Origin: Neurospora tetrasperma FGSC 2508
Taxonomy: Eukaryota > Ascomycota > Sordariomycetes > Sordariales > Sordariaceae
Direction: 5' to 3'
NCBI RefSeq assembly: GCF_000213175.1
Contig: NW_009799104.1
Location: 2,366,744 to 2,430,743 of the forward strand
Length of the DNA stretch: 64,000 bases
The notes under the pieces were generated by a model. The model was given only the letters and a program-made list of their open reading frames with translations. It was not told the DNA's origin and searched no databases. The position numbers and the translations under genes were made by a program. Below are positions 45,414-55,638 of the stretch, one piece after another; the first letter of the stretch is position 1, and each line of letters begins with the position of its first letter.

Positions 45414-48044
45414 GGCTACTGTAGGGATTTGGTCGACAGCGTCTGCTATGAACTCGGTGGTACTTGGGTACTGTACTGCTCGAAAAAGGATGAAACGCGT
45501 GTATGGTGTGGATTAGATACTGCCAAGAATCCCGACTTTACGCCGTTGGCTGTGATCACGGTTGCAGCCGAAGTGTTGATTGTTTGGCGCGACAGTCGAG
45601 GATGTCAGTTTTCTGGTGGATCGATCCATGGGAGGCTGATCGATCCCTTCCCTTGAATCCCCGCCGCAGCTGTAGCGCTGCCGTCTTGCCCGTGTCATGG
45701 TGCCGCATCCACTGTGGGGAAATGAATGCAAGCACTGCAGCGAGCAGCAACCACCGCCGGGGGACATTCCTGGCAGCACGGGCCTTTTTCCATGGGTACA
45801 AAAGAAAATTCAAGACTCGACACCCGACTTTTAAACGGTAACCACATGAATCGGTGACATTGTTCTTCGAGATTCCCCGCCGTGAAAGCCGAAGCTGGCT
45901 ACGGGACAAGCTCATGTGTGTCCAACATGGCCTGACTTTGTGTCCAGCCTCCAGGCTGGCCAGGTAATCCAAACCGGATCGCAAGCTGTCCGTAAGCTGA
46001 GAATTGTATATTTTGTAGCCACTCGGGAGATAAGCCATGCGGGCTTCCTATCGACGAGGCGTCTGAACTGCCGACAGGAAGACGGAAACAACGTGGGATC
46101 TTCAATGGGGAGACGGGGTCTCGAACTCTCAGTGGCAAACCAGGATGCCAAACTCGAGCTAGTTGCGACGGTGATAATCACAACACCGAGTGCGCCCATT
46201 TTTTCAAACAAATGCCCCTGGCCGTTGTTTACTTGGGCACAGTACACGTGTAGTGTACACTATTTGTGGTTAAGGTTTGTAAAACTGAAGTTGATGCGGA
46301 GATACATAGAGGAGAGTGCATCTCTTTCACCGTCGAACAAAGGCCACTTTTTATCCACTCCGGTGTTTTGCCTGCAAGAATCTCCACTTGGGGTACCCGC
46401 GGAAACTGATGTATTTCCACGTCGATGAAAAGTGGACAGGCTGCACTCGAGAGGCTCCGACTAGAACTACATAGTACATACACGTGTAGGTCAAACAAAA
46501 AGTGGCTTTTTTGTACGGTTAAAGAGATTGACACTGGCAGCTCTTGCTTGAAGCCCAATCACGTCAAATCGGTCAATGTGATCCTCTACGTAGTAGGACG
46601 CAATGAAACAAGAGAAATCCCTTTTAGGAAAAGATACCGACATACCTCTTGCGGAAACGGTCCGACTGATTGAGATTGTCTGCATCTGATATAACTCACT
46701 GTCAGTCCTTTTGTTGAATGAATCGACTCGGGGTGTCATCGGCATGTCAAGGTGTGCTGACAGTTGCCAGAGCCGGTCACGGCGCACCCGACCCGACCGT
46801 CCAGGAACGATCCAGACGTTCCCTTCGACTGATTTTCGCTGACAAATTGACTTTGGACTGAAACCCCTCCACGCTCCACTTGGACACCCCCAAGCGTCCA
46901 TGCGCCCAATTGTGCCCCGTGTAGCCCGCATTCTACGAGTTTGGCCCTGTAACCAACGAAGAGCGTCCACTCTTTTCGCCCGCTTTTGGACGGTCTCGCT
47001 TAGTCTCGTCCCCTCCATCGCCAAAGACCGCCCAAGAGTCCTTCCCTTCTCAGATCTGAATCGTACGTATCAGCGAACCAACGAAACACAAACCTGCTCT
47101 GCAGCCTGTGCCGTCGCCTCTCCAATCGCAGAAAAGGAGCCCCCCGCGGGATCATACGTGTACCTTATTCCTGAACCCAATTGCTGACAGGATTCAGAAA
47201 GGCTGAGTGCCAGGTGAGTCAGGTGTCAGGCCGATAGGTTTGCCCATCAATCGATTCAAGTCAGCGTCCGCCGCCATCCCACCCACTCGGCTCGGTCAAC
47301 GGTTAGTTCTGTTCCAGCAGGCAGTTAACCTTTCCGGCTCACAACTCGGGCACTCGCAATTTTCTCCCCCCTTCTCTACACCTTCTGCCACAACTTTGCC
47401 CTGGTACCTCTACCTGTTCCGTGCAAATACATCCGCGTCTTTTGTAACTTGCCACTCGGACCAAGTCCCCTCTCTTCTGTCTCAGTTCAAGTTATCCTAC
47501 TGCCTTCCTCTCGTTTTGACCCCCGGCAAACCCCATCACCTCTCACCGAACGTCTTCCTTGGGAGAAGACTTGAGTCTCGAAAACTAGAGAAGCGGGAGC
47601 GAACTGGACAGGAACTGGAACTGCCCGGTTTGGTATTCCGTCAACGCTCAACGAGTTTTCTGCCTTTCAAGCTGCCAGTTGCGTGGCCGCTGGCTCGTCC
47701 CCGTCTGATCCAAAGTCAGTCTACGGTGCTGTCGAAACGTCATCGTCTCCGCAAGAGATTTTCTATCGTCACCAGTACTAGCATCTGATCTACCCCGACA
47801 TCAGTTTTCGACTAGGACATACGTACATCTTGGGCCCGGTACCCCGGATTTCTCCGCTAAAACACATTGCCATTGGACCCGCGGTCTTGATACTCGACAA
47901 TTGCCGCCTGTGCGGCTCCGACCGCTAGGAGCGATCAGATCACGAGAGTGAATTCATCCCATCCTTTCAACATCCAAGGTCTTTCCTCGATTCAACCGAC
48001 TGCTCTACCTCTCAGTCACCATCTCCAACACAGGACAACCAAAA
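45414..48044. promoter_or_regulatory. Divergent promoter region and long leader upstream of AP-1
   Basis: These 2.6 kb lie between the BSD gene (-) and AP-1 (+). A pair of TACACGTGTA palindromes lies at 46243-46252 and near 46480-46489. An open frame at 47207-47788 has no protein-like features and probably belongs to the AP-1 leader. The ~500 bases before the AP-1 ATG are pyrimidine-rich in patches. Confidence 0.45.
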
Positions 48045-49973
48045 ATGACGTCGACTCAGAACCCTCTTCACAATCTCGTCCTCACCCCGCAGCAACAAAG
48101 CCTGTTGTTTGCCGCCCTCAATTCCAACAAGCCCATCAACACACAAGCCGACCTCTCTGGTCTATCCGCAATGTACAACGGAACGTCTGCCCAAGGACTC
48201 GACCCTATGGGTTTCCAGCACACCCCGAGTTTCGGTTACGACTACGGCCTTGATGGACAACATGATCCCAACTTCGATTTCAACTTCGACACTGGTGATC
48301 AATCCCACATGACGGACGATCGGTCCAATGCTCCAAGTGATTCCAAGTCGGGCTCCGCCGATGTGGAGTCCCCCGACAAGCGCAGTCATCCGGATGACGA
48401 CGAGGAGGAGAATAGCGAACCAAAGAGGAGAGAGGGCGAGGGAAAAGTTGCCAAAAAGCCCGGCAGGAAGCCTCTTACCACTGAGCCCAGCTCGGTAAGC
48501 CTGCCTCGGTCGATTGATCCTTTCAAGTCTCAGTAAGGATTGACTACTAACGTGACAACAAACAGAAACGCAAGGCCCAGAATCGAGCAGCTCAACGAGC
48601 GTTCAGAGAACGCAAAGAAAAGCACTTGAAGGACCTTGAAACCAAGGTCGAGGAGTTGAAGAAGATCTCCGAGACTGCCAACCATGAGAACGAAATTCTT
48701 CGCAAGAAAATGGAGAAGATGAGTAACGAACTGAACGAGTACAAGAAGCGTCTATCGTTGATGACAGCTCGACCCCCGATGGTATCACCTCGGGCTATGC
48801 CGTTCGGCAACTCCTTTGTCAACAACCTCAATGATGTCAACTTCCAGTTTGAATTCCCCAAGTTTGGCGGTCCTCTTCCTGGACCACAATCGGCAAATCA
48901 GACCAAGAAGGGAACCCCTGTGTCGCCCCCTTTGTCTTCAACAGGTCGGCTGGAGCAACCCACGAATGGCGTCAGCACCGGTACTACACCCAATTACGGC
49001 CAAATAGGCCTTGATACACAAACCAAGGAAGACTTGGCCCATTACTCGGCCGATCTCTTCACACCTCAGTCCGCAAGAGGTGAGGGAGCGAACTTTTCGA
49101 CCAGGGGAACAGATTCTCAGTACCATGCGGGGGCCGGCACATCAACGAGTTCCCCATCCTCTTGCGCTTCGAACATGGGTGGCGCTAGCTCGTCGTGTGG
49201 CACCTCCCCAGAGCCTCTAACTCATTCACCCGTCGGATTGAAGTCAGTAGATACGATGGCCACAATCGGAGAAGAGCAACCAGGCGTCATTGGTTCAGGG
49301 CAGCCAGGTAAGCATTCACCCGTCTTCAATGTTCGCTCTGATTTTATAGGCCAGAACTTACCAACACTTTCTAGACTTTAATACTTTTGGTGTTGACAAC
49401 ACTCTCAACTGGTTGCCTCAAGACAATTTCCAGTTTGATCCGCAGCTCTTCGGAGATTACCGAGAGCCTCAGAACAACGTCCTCAACAATGGATTTGACG
49501 ATTGGTTGACCAATGATGCATTCGATGCGGATTTCCTGGCACCGTATAATCTGCCGCCAACAGCTCCAGGACTGCTGCCACCACAACCCGAAGCAGAATC
49601 ACAACCACCGAAGAAGGATCTCATCGCTCAGATCGATGAGGTCAACGCATCGGATGATGGAGTCAGAGAGCAACTTGATTGCAACAAGATCTGGTATGAC
49701 CAAACCGAGAGAGGCCTCGAAGATGCAACTTTTATTAACAAGTTCAACAGGGACAAATTGCGCAGTTGCTCCAGTGTACAAAACCAAGAGATTGACATGG
49801 ATGCCTTGTGCTCCGATCTGCAGAAGAAAGCAAAGTGCTCTGGCTATGGTGCCGTGGTTGATGAGAAGGAGTTCAAGAGTGTTCTGAAAAAGCACCTAAG
49901 TCCCGAAGCAATGGCGAGGTGCGAGAAGGACTGTGAAGAGGAAAAGGCACGAAAAGCAGCTGCCACACTGTAG
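48045..49973 (+). CDS. AP-1/Yap1-type bZIP transcription factor (oxidative-stress regulator)
   Basis: Yap1/Pap1 factors accumulate in the nucleus under oxidative stress when disulfides mask the export signal, and then switch on antioxidant genes. Four exons are proposed: 48045-48494, 48566-49307, 49375-49693 and 49751-49973 (577 aa). The basic region KRKAQNRAAQRAFRERKEKH begins at residue 151, right at exon 2, and is followed by the leucine zipper. The N-terminal Cys-rich domain has Cys350 and Cys361. The C-terminal one has Cys500, Cys510, Cys524 and Cys533 in the context ALCSDLQKKAKC. The last intron (49694-49750, 57 nt) contains no stop and keeps frame, so it can be mistaken for coding sequence. 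Removing it restores the conserved CNKIWDKLRSCSSV. Donors are GTAAGC, GTAAGC and GTATGA. Confidence 0.93.
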
Positions 49974-50851
49974 GAGTGGCTCGCTTACATGTTCATGACT
50001 GCATAGAGAAAGTTTTCTCTTGATTCAGAACTACGTCTTCACGAGTACACTTGTCTCGATTTCTCAGGTGGCATCCCACGATGGATGGCATTTTCTTCTT
50101 CCTCGCAAGACGGGTTTTATTCGGATCTCAAAGTTGGACAAATCTTGGACGGTCCTGCCTCCATTGGCTCGTTTACAATCAAGCGTGGGAACACATCACG
50201 AATACTGGCTAGGAGTTTATAAGATACCGGAGCATTTACAGCGTTGGGAAAACGGGCTTCTAGGTCCTGGACGGGTCGAGAGCGTGGCCGGTTACTCTTT
50301 CCTTCTGGTAGCATGGGTCACTCGGTTGACGCACTCAATGAGAATACTCATGCTGGTATGCGAATGGGCAGTCCATTGTTGGATGTCATAAAACCACGGA
50401 GGTGCGCTTGGACTTCACAGTAACTAGTAGGATAGTGAGGGGACCCGGAGTTTTGTCGGCTTTTTGATCTTTACCAAGGGTCGGTCTCGAATTGGACCAC
50501 ATGACTTTGAGTCAACGGGTTTAGGATTGCATACGGCTTTGAGCGGAATGGTATCTATCTCATTGTATCCCAATAAACCACGCTTTTCCTTGCTAATGAA
50601 GCATGATATCAGTAGTCAAGCTAGAAATAATTAGTGTTCAGTCCATCATGTCGTGGTCCCGTGCTTCCGCCTGTCTCTTTTTTTCTTTTTAGATATTCAC
50701 GTTTCCCCTGGTCGTCACTTAGACACCATCCTTAGTCTGCTCTTGACCTTCCTCCACCTCCACGCAAACTCACCCCATCATCACTGTAGCCACAACCACG
50801 ACCAAAACCACCATCACTCACTCCCCCCCTTACTCGCTACCTACCCTTTTG
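49974..50851. other. Intergenic, 3' flank of AP-1
   Basis: This is probably the AP-1 3' UTR and terminator region. A short ACC/CAC-rich run lies near 50862-50875, just inside the next candidate gene. No gene seen. Confidence 0.45.
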
Positions 50852-51175
50852 CTACTCATCACCACCACCACCAACAAGTAACCCATTAAACCCCCCGACC
50901 AACCCCATCGCCGTCCCTGCTGCAATTCCGCCCACCGCCACCATCTGCACTCTCGCTCTCACTCCCTTCCGCACCACCCTCTGTCCGTTCCACTGCTCCA
51001 ACACTAAACAAGTCTTGAAGTACTCAAACAAGAACAAGGCTACTGAAATGGTGGCGATGGAGATGTGAAAGGCTATCTGTAACCCCTCTACTCTCCGTGA
51101 TTCCGGGGTGTTTTGTTTCGGGTGTTGTCGTTGACTTTGGTCTGCCGGGTCTTGGTTTGGTACAGATTCGGATGG
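50852..51175 (-). CDS. Candidate exon of an unassigned small two-helix membrane protein
   Basis: I do not recognise the family. The frame is open from 51175 down to a TAG at 50852-50854 (107 codons) but begins at a TAG rather than an ATG, so if real it is a downstream exon. The upstream exon(s) were not found. The peptide has a polar, Gln-rich lead and TPESRRVEG. A hydrophobic helix follows (IAFHISIATISVALFLFEYF). Next come a basic loop with LEQWNGQRVVRKGVRARVQ and a Gly/Ala-rich second helix (VAVGGIAAGTAMGLVGGFNG), then a short Gly-Asp-Glu end. Two helices with a basic hairpin look like a genuine small organelle or ER membrane protein. An acceptor candidate (GGATAG) sits exactly at the upstream edge, and TTACAG at about 51079 is another. 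Confidence 0.45.
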   Translation of the reverse strand, partial: PSESVPNQDPADQSQRQHPKQNTPESRRVEGLQIAFHISIATISVALFLFEYFKTCLVLEQWNGQRVVRKGVRARVQMVAVGGIAAGTAMGLVGGFNGLLVGGGGDE

Positions 51176-51782
51176 CTATCCAAGCTGCGTTTTTTACAAC
51201 ATAACCATTTCCTGCGGAGTGGTGGTCTGCTGAGAGCTACTTCAAAATATGGCATGATTACGTGTAAGCAACAATCTCGTGATCCCTTTAGACAAGCGAG
51301 GCTTTCAGGCTTTGTACTAGGAATGGGCGAGTTGTGAGGATATGAATTGATAGTTTCAAGCTTGGAAAGAGGCAATCACCGTTTTACGTAGGCATATCAG
51401 AAAACGACAGTACACGCAATAATACATTAGTGATGGTCATGAGTAGTGGTCGAGGCCAAATTCAAACAATGTTACAGAGGGGAGCCTTTCGGACACCTGT
51501 TAACCTTCCCAAAACTATATCTTACAAGTTACCCTCCTTCTCCAATTCCCTTGGTCCCAGATCCTCTTCTTAATTTCCTACTCTATCAGGCTCCAGATTC
51601 TTTCGGAGCCATTCCACTTCCCTCCTGTTCCTTGGCATTCACACCTAAACCAGCAATCGGAGTTCCCCTCTCCCCGAGAGAATACTCCAAAGCCCAATGG
51701 AGTCGTCAAGGATAAGAGGAATCAAACAAGAACGGGCAGAAAAAAAAAGCCAGTTCCCTTCAAGCCACCCTCGTGAGCTCAA
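51176..51782. other. Intergenic
   Basis: This may hold the missing 5' exon(s) of the preceding candidate, on the minus strand. A minus-strand ORF at 51088-51375 runs in a different frame and is not protein-like. Confidence 0.35.
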
Positions 51783-52010
51783 TCAAGCACCTCCGTCCCG
51801 CTTGGCATACTCCTCCTCCATCCTCTCCTCATAAAGCCGATCAGCCTCCAACTCAGCCTCGGTCTTGGGCCTGCTGCTGCCTGCTCCGGTGTTCACTCCA
51901 GCGCCGGTGGGCCTTTGGTGGGAGGAAGACTCATGCTCATGCTCCTCCTTGTCCTGAGCGGGCATGGAGGCGTTGGAGATGTCGGAGGTGGTGGTGTCGG
52001 GAGAAGACAT
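51783..52010 (-). CDS. Small acidic hypothetical protein, 75 aa
   Basis: A single exon encodes 75 aa. The N-terminus is Ser/Thr-rich and disordered. The C-terminal third, KTEAELEADRLYEERMEEEY followed by AKRDGGA, looks like an amphipathic helix. From memory it resembles the end of small conserved fungal proteins with no assigned function. The ATG at 52010 is the only start. Length is short, so support rests on the conserved-looking C-terminus. Confidence 0.55.
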   Translation of the reverse strand: MSSPDTTTSDISNASMPAQDKEEHEHESSSHQRPTGAGVNTGAGSSRPKTEAELEADRLYEERMEEEYAKRDGGA

Positions 52011-52867
52011 TTTGGTGATGTGTTTGGGGTTGGAGAGTAGGGAAAACAGGGCGAAAATGTTGAGGGTGTTTCAAGTTTTGGATGGGTTGTTGTTAACTCA
52101 ATCGACTCGAGTGTCAGAGGTAGAGAAACTGGTTGTGCTTGATGTAGTGATGATTTGGCCGGGTGGGGTGATTTAAAGTGGCTCCTGATTTGGTCGGAAC
52201 TAATAGATAGACTCGAAGGAAATAGGCGCTTGTTGTTTGATGATGAAGACAGGAAGCGAATCAAATATACCCGTTGGAGAGGGGGTCAGGTTAAGAAAGA
52301 CAAACGGAAGGGCTGCCTCATGTGGCAAAGGTGGCGAGCATTGTGGCTACGCAATACCTGTATTGTACGCGTCTTTTGGGGGGGTAATTGGGGTAACATC
52401 TCGCCGTATATACGACGGAATTTGTTCCTGCTTCTTCATGATTTGATGTCCGCTACAACCCGGCCGAACTCCATAGTTTAATGCTCGACCCTTGGCATTT
52501 CCACTGGGCGCTTAGATAAGGTAGTGACGGGCTTTGTTCTGTTGATAGAAAGTTACTTTAAGTGGAAGATGTTGATAGTGGGGTTCACCTGGAGATCCCG
52601 GTAAGTGATGAGTATACCACTAACACTTGCCCGCTACGAGACATCTCGGAAGACGTTGGTCAGCATGTCTAACAAGTGTTATGAAAAACAAGTCGCAGAA
52701 CATTTCATTCAGAACTATCATAAGATAACATGCATGCATGATCCATATGGTCAGCAAGATCCAAGCCCCTTTTATGTGTATAATGTCAACACCGATCGCC
52801 GACGCCCTAGTCACACTGCTGAGCCTTATGCCCAACAACCACACACGATAATCTACCAACCCGACAT
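52011..52867. other. Intergenic
   Basis: This holds the promoter of the small acidic protein gene and the 3' flank of the second AKL hydrolase, both on the minus strand. No gene seen. Confidence 0.45.
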
Positions 52868-54358
52868 TCATAGTTTTGCGAGATCTCCCTCCGTGGCCGG
52901 CACGCATTTTAACCCTATCCTCCTCCTCATCTTTTCTCTAATCTCCTCCTCCGTATAGGGGCTTAGCGTCATAGGATCCAGCTCCTTCTCCTCCAGCGTC
53001 CCCGACTTGATCGTGGTAAACGTGCTCCTCATCGCGCTCCGCTTATCATCAGCACCATCAACCCCTCCCTCAGAGGCAGTCGAATTCGTGACCCTAGCGA
53101 TAAACCTCGACCACCCCTCCATACACCTATCCGCCTCCTTCAAGTTTTTCAACACCATGGCAAAGCAATGCGGCATGCCCTCATACTCCTCAAACGTCAC
53201 AGAAACCCCCTCGGCATGAAACCTTGCTGCCGTGAACTTGTCCTCGTCCGACAACATCTCCCAACCCGTACAAATGTATGTTGGCGGCGCACCACGCCAG
53301 CTGGGTGCCAGCAAAAGCGACACAAGCGGGTGCATGATGTAATCATCGGCGACGTACATGCTCATGCGCGGCGGATTCGCGGGCCAGGCCGAGCACGGGG
53401 CGCGCAACTTCTCGGCCTTGTCCTGCGCCTCGAGGCCGGGGAGGTAGTCGAAGGCACCGTTGGTGACACACGACGGCGAGCTGTGGGTGATTTCTATCCA
53501 GGGCGAGTTGACGGCGACGCCGGCGGGTAGGGGAATGGAGCGCTCATGGCCGAGCCAGAACACGGTGGTGCCGGAGCGTTGCAGTTGCATGATGAGCTGG
53601 AGGAGTGCGAGCGAGAGATTGCCGCCTGCGCTGTCGCCGGCGATGACAATGTGCTCTGGCTTCACGGGCTCGTGGAACGCCTCGGGCGGTGGGTAAAGCA
53701 GGCCGAGGTACGAGACTAGTGCGTCCATGACCGCGGCCGGGAACGGGTTCTGTGGCGCCAGCCGGTAACGCACCGAGTAACACCTACCGCCGGTCCGCTT
53801 GGCTAGCTCTCTGCACGTAGGCCTGTGTGTGGCCGGGTCCATGAGCCAGTAGGCGCCGCCGTGAAAGTAGAGTATCGTGGTTGGGGCTTTTACGTCTTTC
53901 ATCATCTCGTCATACTTCTCCCGTTCTGGGATATCGGGCAGCTTCGCATCTTTGGGCACACCCGGCCTGTGTGCTGTCCACTCCGCCTCCACGGGAAGAA
54001 CGTCTGGTACTTGGATCCTGGCCGTCTTCGGTTGGTCACGGTCTTGAAGCCCGTCGATGACCTTGCTCAAGGTGTCATGGATGGCGCGCGCATCCTCCTC
54101 CGTGGGGATGGGCAGAGTGTACTTGCTGACCCATATTGTGCCCCGGATCGGGGGTACTCTTGAGAGCATCTTTTGGGTAAAAGTGATGCTCCTAGGCTTG
54201 GGCACGTCCATGAACGAGCGGAGCATGGCAATGGTGAGTTCCGTCCGCAAATCCTGGTATTTTGATGCCGGCGAGGCCTGCAACATGTGAAGTAGAGCCA
54301 CCCGGGCCATCAGCGGGAGCTTGGATACCAGCTGGAGGAAGAGAGCGGTCTTGTCCAT
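52868..54358 (-). CDS. Alpha/beta hydrolase fold-3 protein (HSL/esterase-like) with C-terminal AKL
   Basis: A single exon encodes 496 aa. The hormone-sensitive-lipase family oxyanion-hole motif HGG is at residues 166-168 (LYFHGGAYWLMD). The nucleophile elbow GDSAGG is at 241-246 (Ser243). An aspartate in WEMLSDEDKF and a histidine in GMPHCFAMV complete a likely triad. RYRLAPQNPFPAAVMDAL is the usual family stretch between HGG and the elbow. The extreme C-terminus is AKL, a PTS1-like tripeptide, after a charged linker, so peroxisomal location is possible. The protein has an N-terminal ~100-residue extension with a hydrophobic LPLMARVALLHML helix. The substrate is unknown; esters or acyl-glycerols are typical for the family. 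Confidence 0.9.
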   Translation of the reverse strand: MDKTALFLQLVSKLPLMARVALLHMLQASPASKYQDLRTELTIAMLRSFMDVPKPRSITFTQKMLSRVPPIRGTIWVSKYTLPIPTEEDARAIHDTLSKVIDGLQDRDQPKTARIQVPDVLPVEAEWTAHRPGVPKDAKLPDIPEREKYDEMMKDVKAPTTILYFHGGAYWLMDPATHRPTCRELAKRTGGRCYSVRYRLAPQNPFPAAVMDALVSYLGLLYPPPEAFHEPVKPEHIVIAGDSAGGNLSLALLQLIMQLQRSGTTVFWLGHERSIPLPAGVAVNSPWIEITHSSPSCVTNGAFDYLPGLEAQDKAEKLRAPCSAWPANPPRMSMYVADDYIMHPLVSLLLAPSWRGAPPTYICTGWEMLSDEDKFTAARFHAEGVSVTFEEYEGMPHCFAMVLKNLKEADRCMEGWSRFIARVTNSTASEGGVDGADDKRSAMRSTFTTIKSGTLEEKELDPMTLSPYTEEEIREKMRRRIGLKCVPATEGDLAKL

Positions 54359-55638
54359 GGCGGCGGGCTTCTTGGTGGGTTTAGAGGTGACGGATGGGTT
54401 TGGGTGTTGGGGTCATGATATCAGATCAACAGGGGCGAGTCCTCTTCTTATATTAGACCCCGACATCCATGATAACAATGGGGTATTTCGGGTATTTAGG
54501 GATTCCGTTTGTGTTGTAACAGCCTGCAGGCGCTCCTTGTCTAATCGTCTTCTTGAGCGCTTCCACGTGGAGATTAGGGAAGGCTTGCGAGCGCAAATAT
54601 CTCAGGGAATCTGTGGGGTGGTTATATCATTTATGATGATATTTGGCAGGTGGTAAGAAAAGGAGCGAGTTGCGAGAGCTAAGCGAAGAACAGCAATGCA
54701 GAAACAGTACGTCTCCAGAGCGACGGACTTGACTTGCATCCCGTTTGTGGCCAATATCTCCTTCGGGTTTGGGCGAGACGAAGGCGCTACGAGAACATTG
54801 GCACAGGAAGAAAGGGATGATGGGTGGGGTCAATGTTTGGTTCCAAGCAAGCATTGCCCGAACAAGTAATAGCTACGAGGACTATTAAGATGCGATTGGA
54901 AAACATGGCACGAAGGTGTATGTACCTTGAACCCGGGATGTCTTAACAGAGAACATTCCGCATCCGACCTCTCGGGTACGCATGTGCTACGCTGAGGTGA
55001 TGATTTGGCAGCGACATCAATACCTACACTACAATGTATCCTTTAGTTCTCTACAGAGGCCGCGGTGCTCTGACTGTACCGATGTGGATGGAAGTCCTGA
55101 ATAGAGGGCGACATAACCAAAGCCAGTTGTCTCCCTCTTTGACCGTTTGCGCATCTCTATTCGATCATGGCATTTTTTTTGCCCCTCCCCTCCAGTTTTT
55201 TTGGTGGCTGAGGACAATAACCAAAAATTTGTCTCGGCAATGCCATAGCAGCGGTGAAAATAGTGAGGCAGAAATACTGGGCGGTCAGGTGTACGGGATG
55301 TCTCAGATCAATTCACGGCCTAACCTTGAAAGATGTGAAAATGGTAGCTTTTGATATCATGCTCTAGAAAAATGCCATGCAACATCCGCGCTAAAAGACC
55401 TTGCAGAAATACAAACGCGCTATCATGAAAAGGGGACTGAAAGTCTGAATCAGGTTGTCCCCTGCTTCACAAGTGCTCCTGTGTATTGTCCTGCTTGAAC
55501 AACGTACAGGAGCTTGATTACTATACAGAAAACCAGAGGGAATCGCTCACTTTGGCCTTATGTTCATGCCGATTAATGTATCCAGGTTTCCCAGTTCCGG
55601 TGCTATTTTATAATTGTGCCTGACTGGAGAACAACTTT
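54359..55638. other. Intergenic, 1.3 kb
   Basis: This holds the promoter of the AKL hydrolase and the 3' flank of PEX14, both on the minus strand. Nothing notable was recognised. Confidence 0.45.

Noticed and set aside
47207-47788. 193-codon ORF before AP-1
   Set aside because: No family resemblance; likely part of the promoter or leader.
51088-51375. 95-codon minus-strand ORF
   Set aside because: It is in a different frame from the membrane-protein exon and is rich in random polar residues; it may overlap an intron of that gene.
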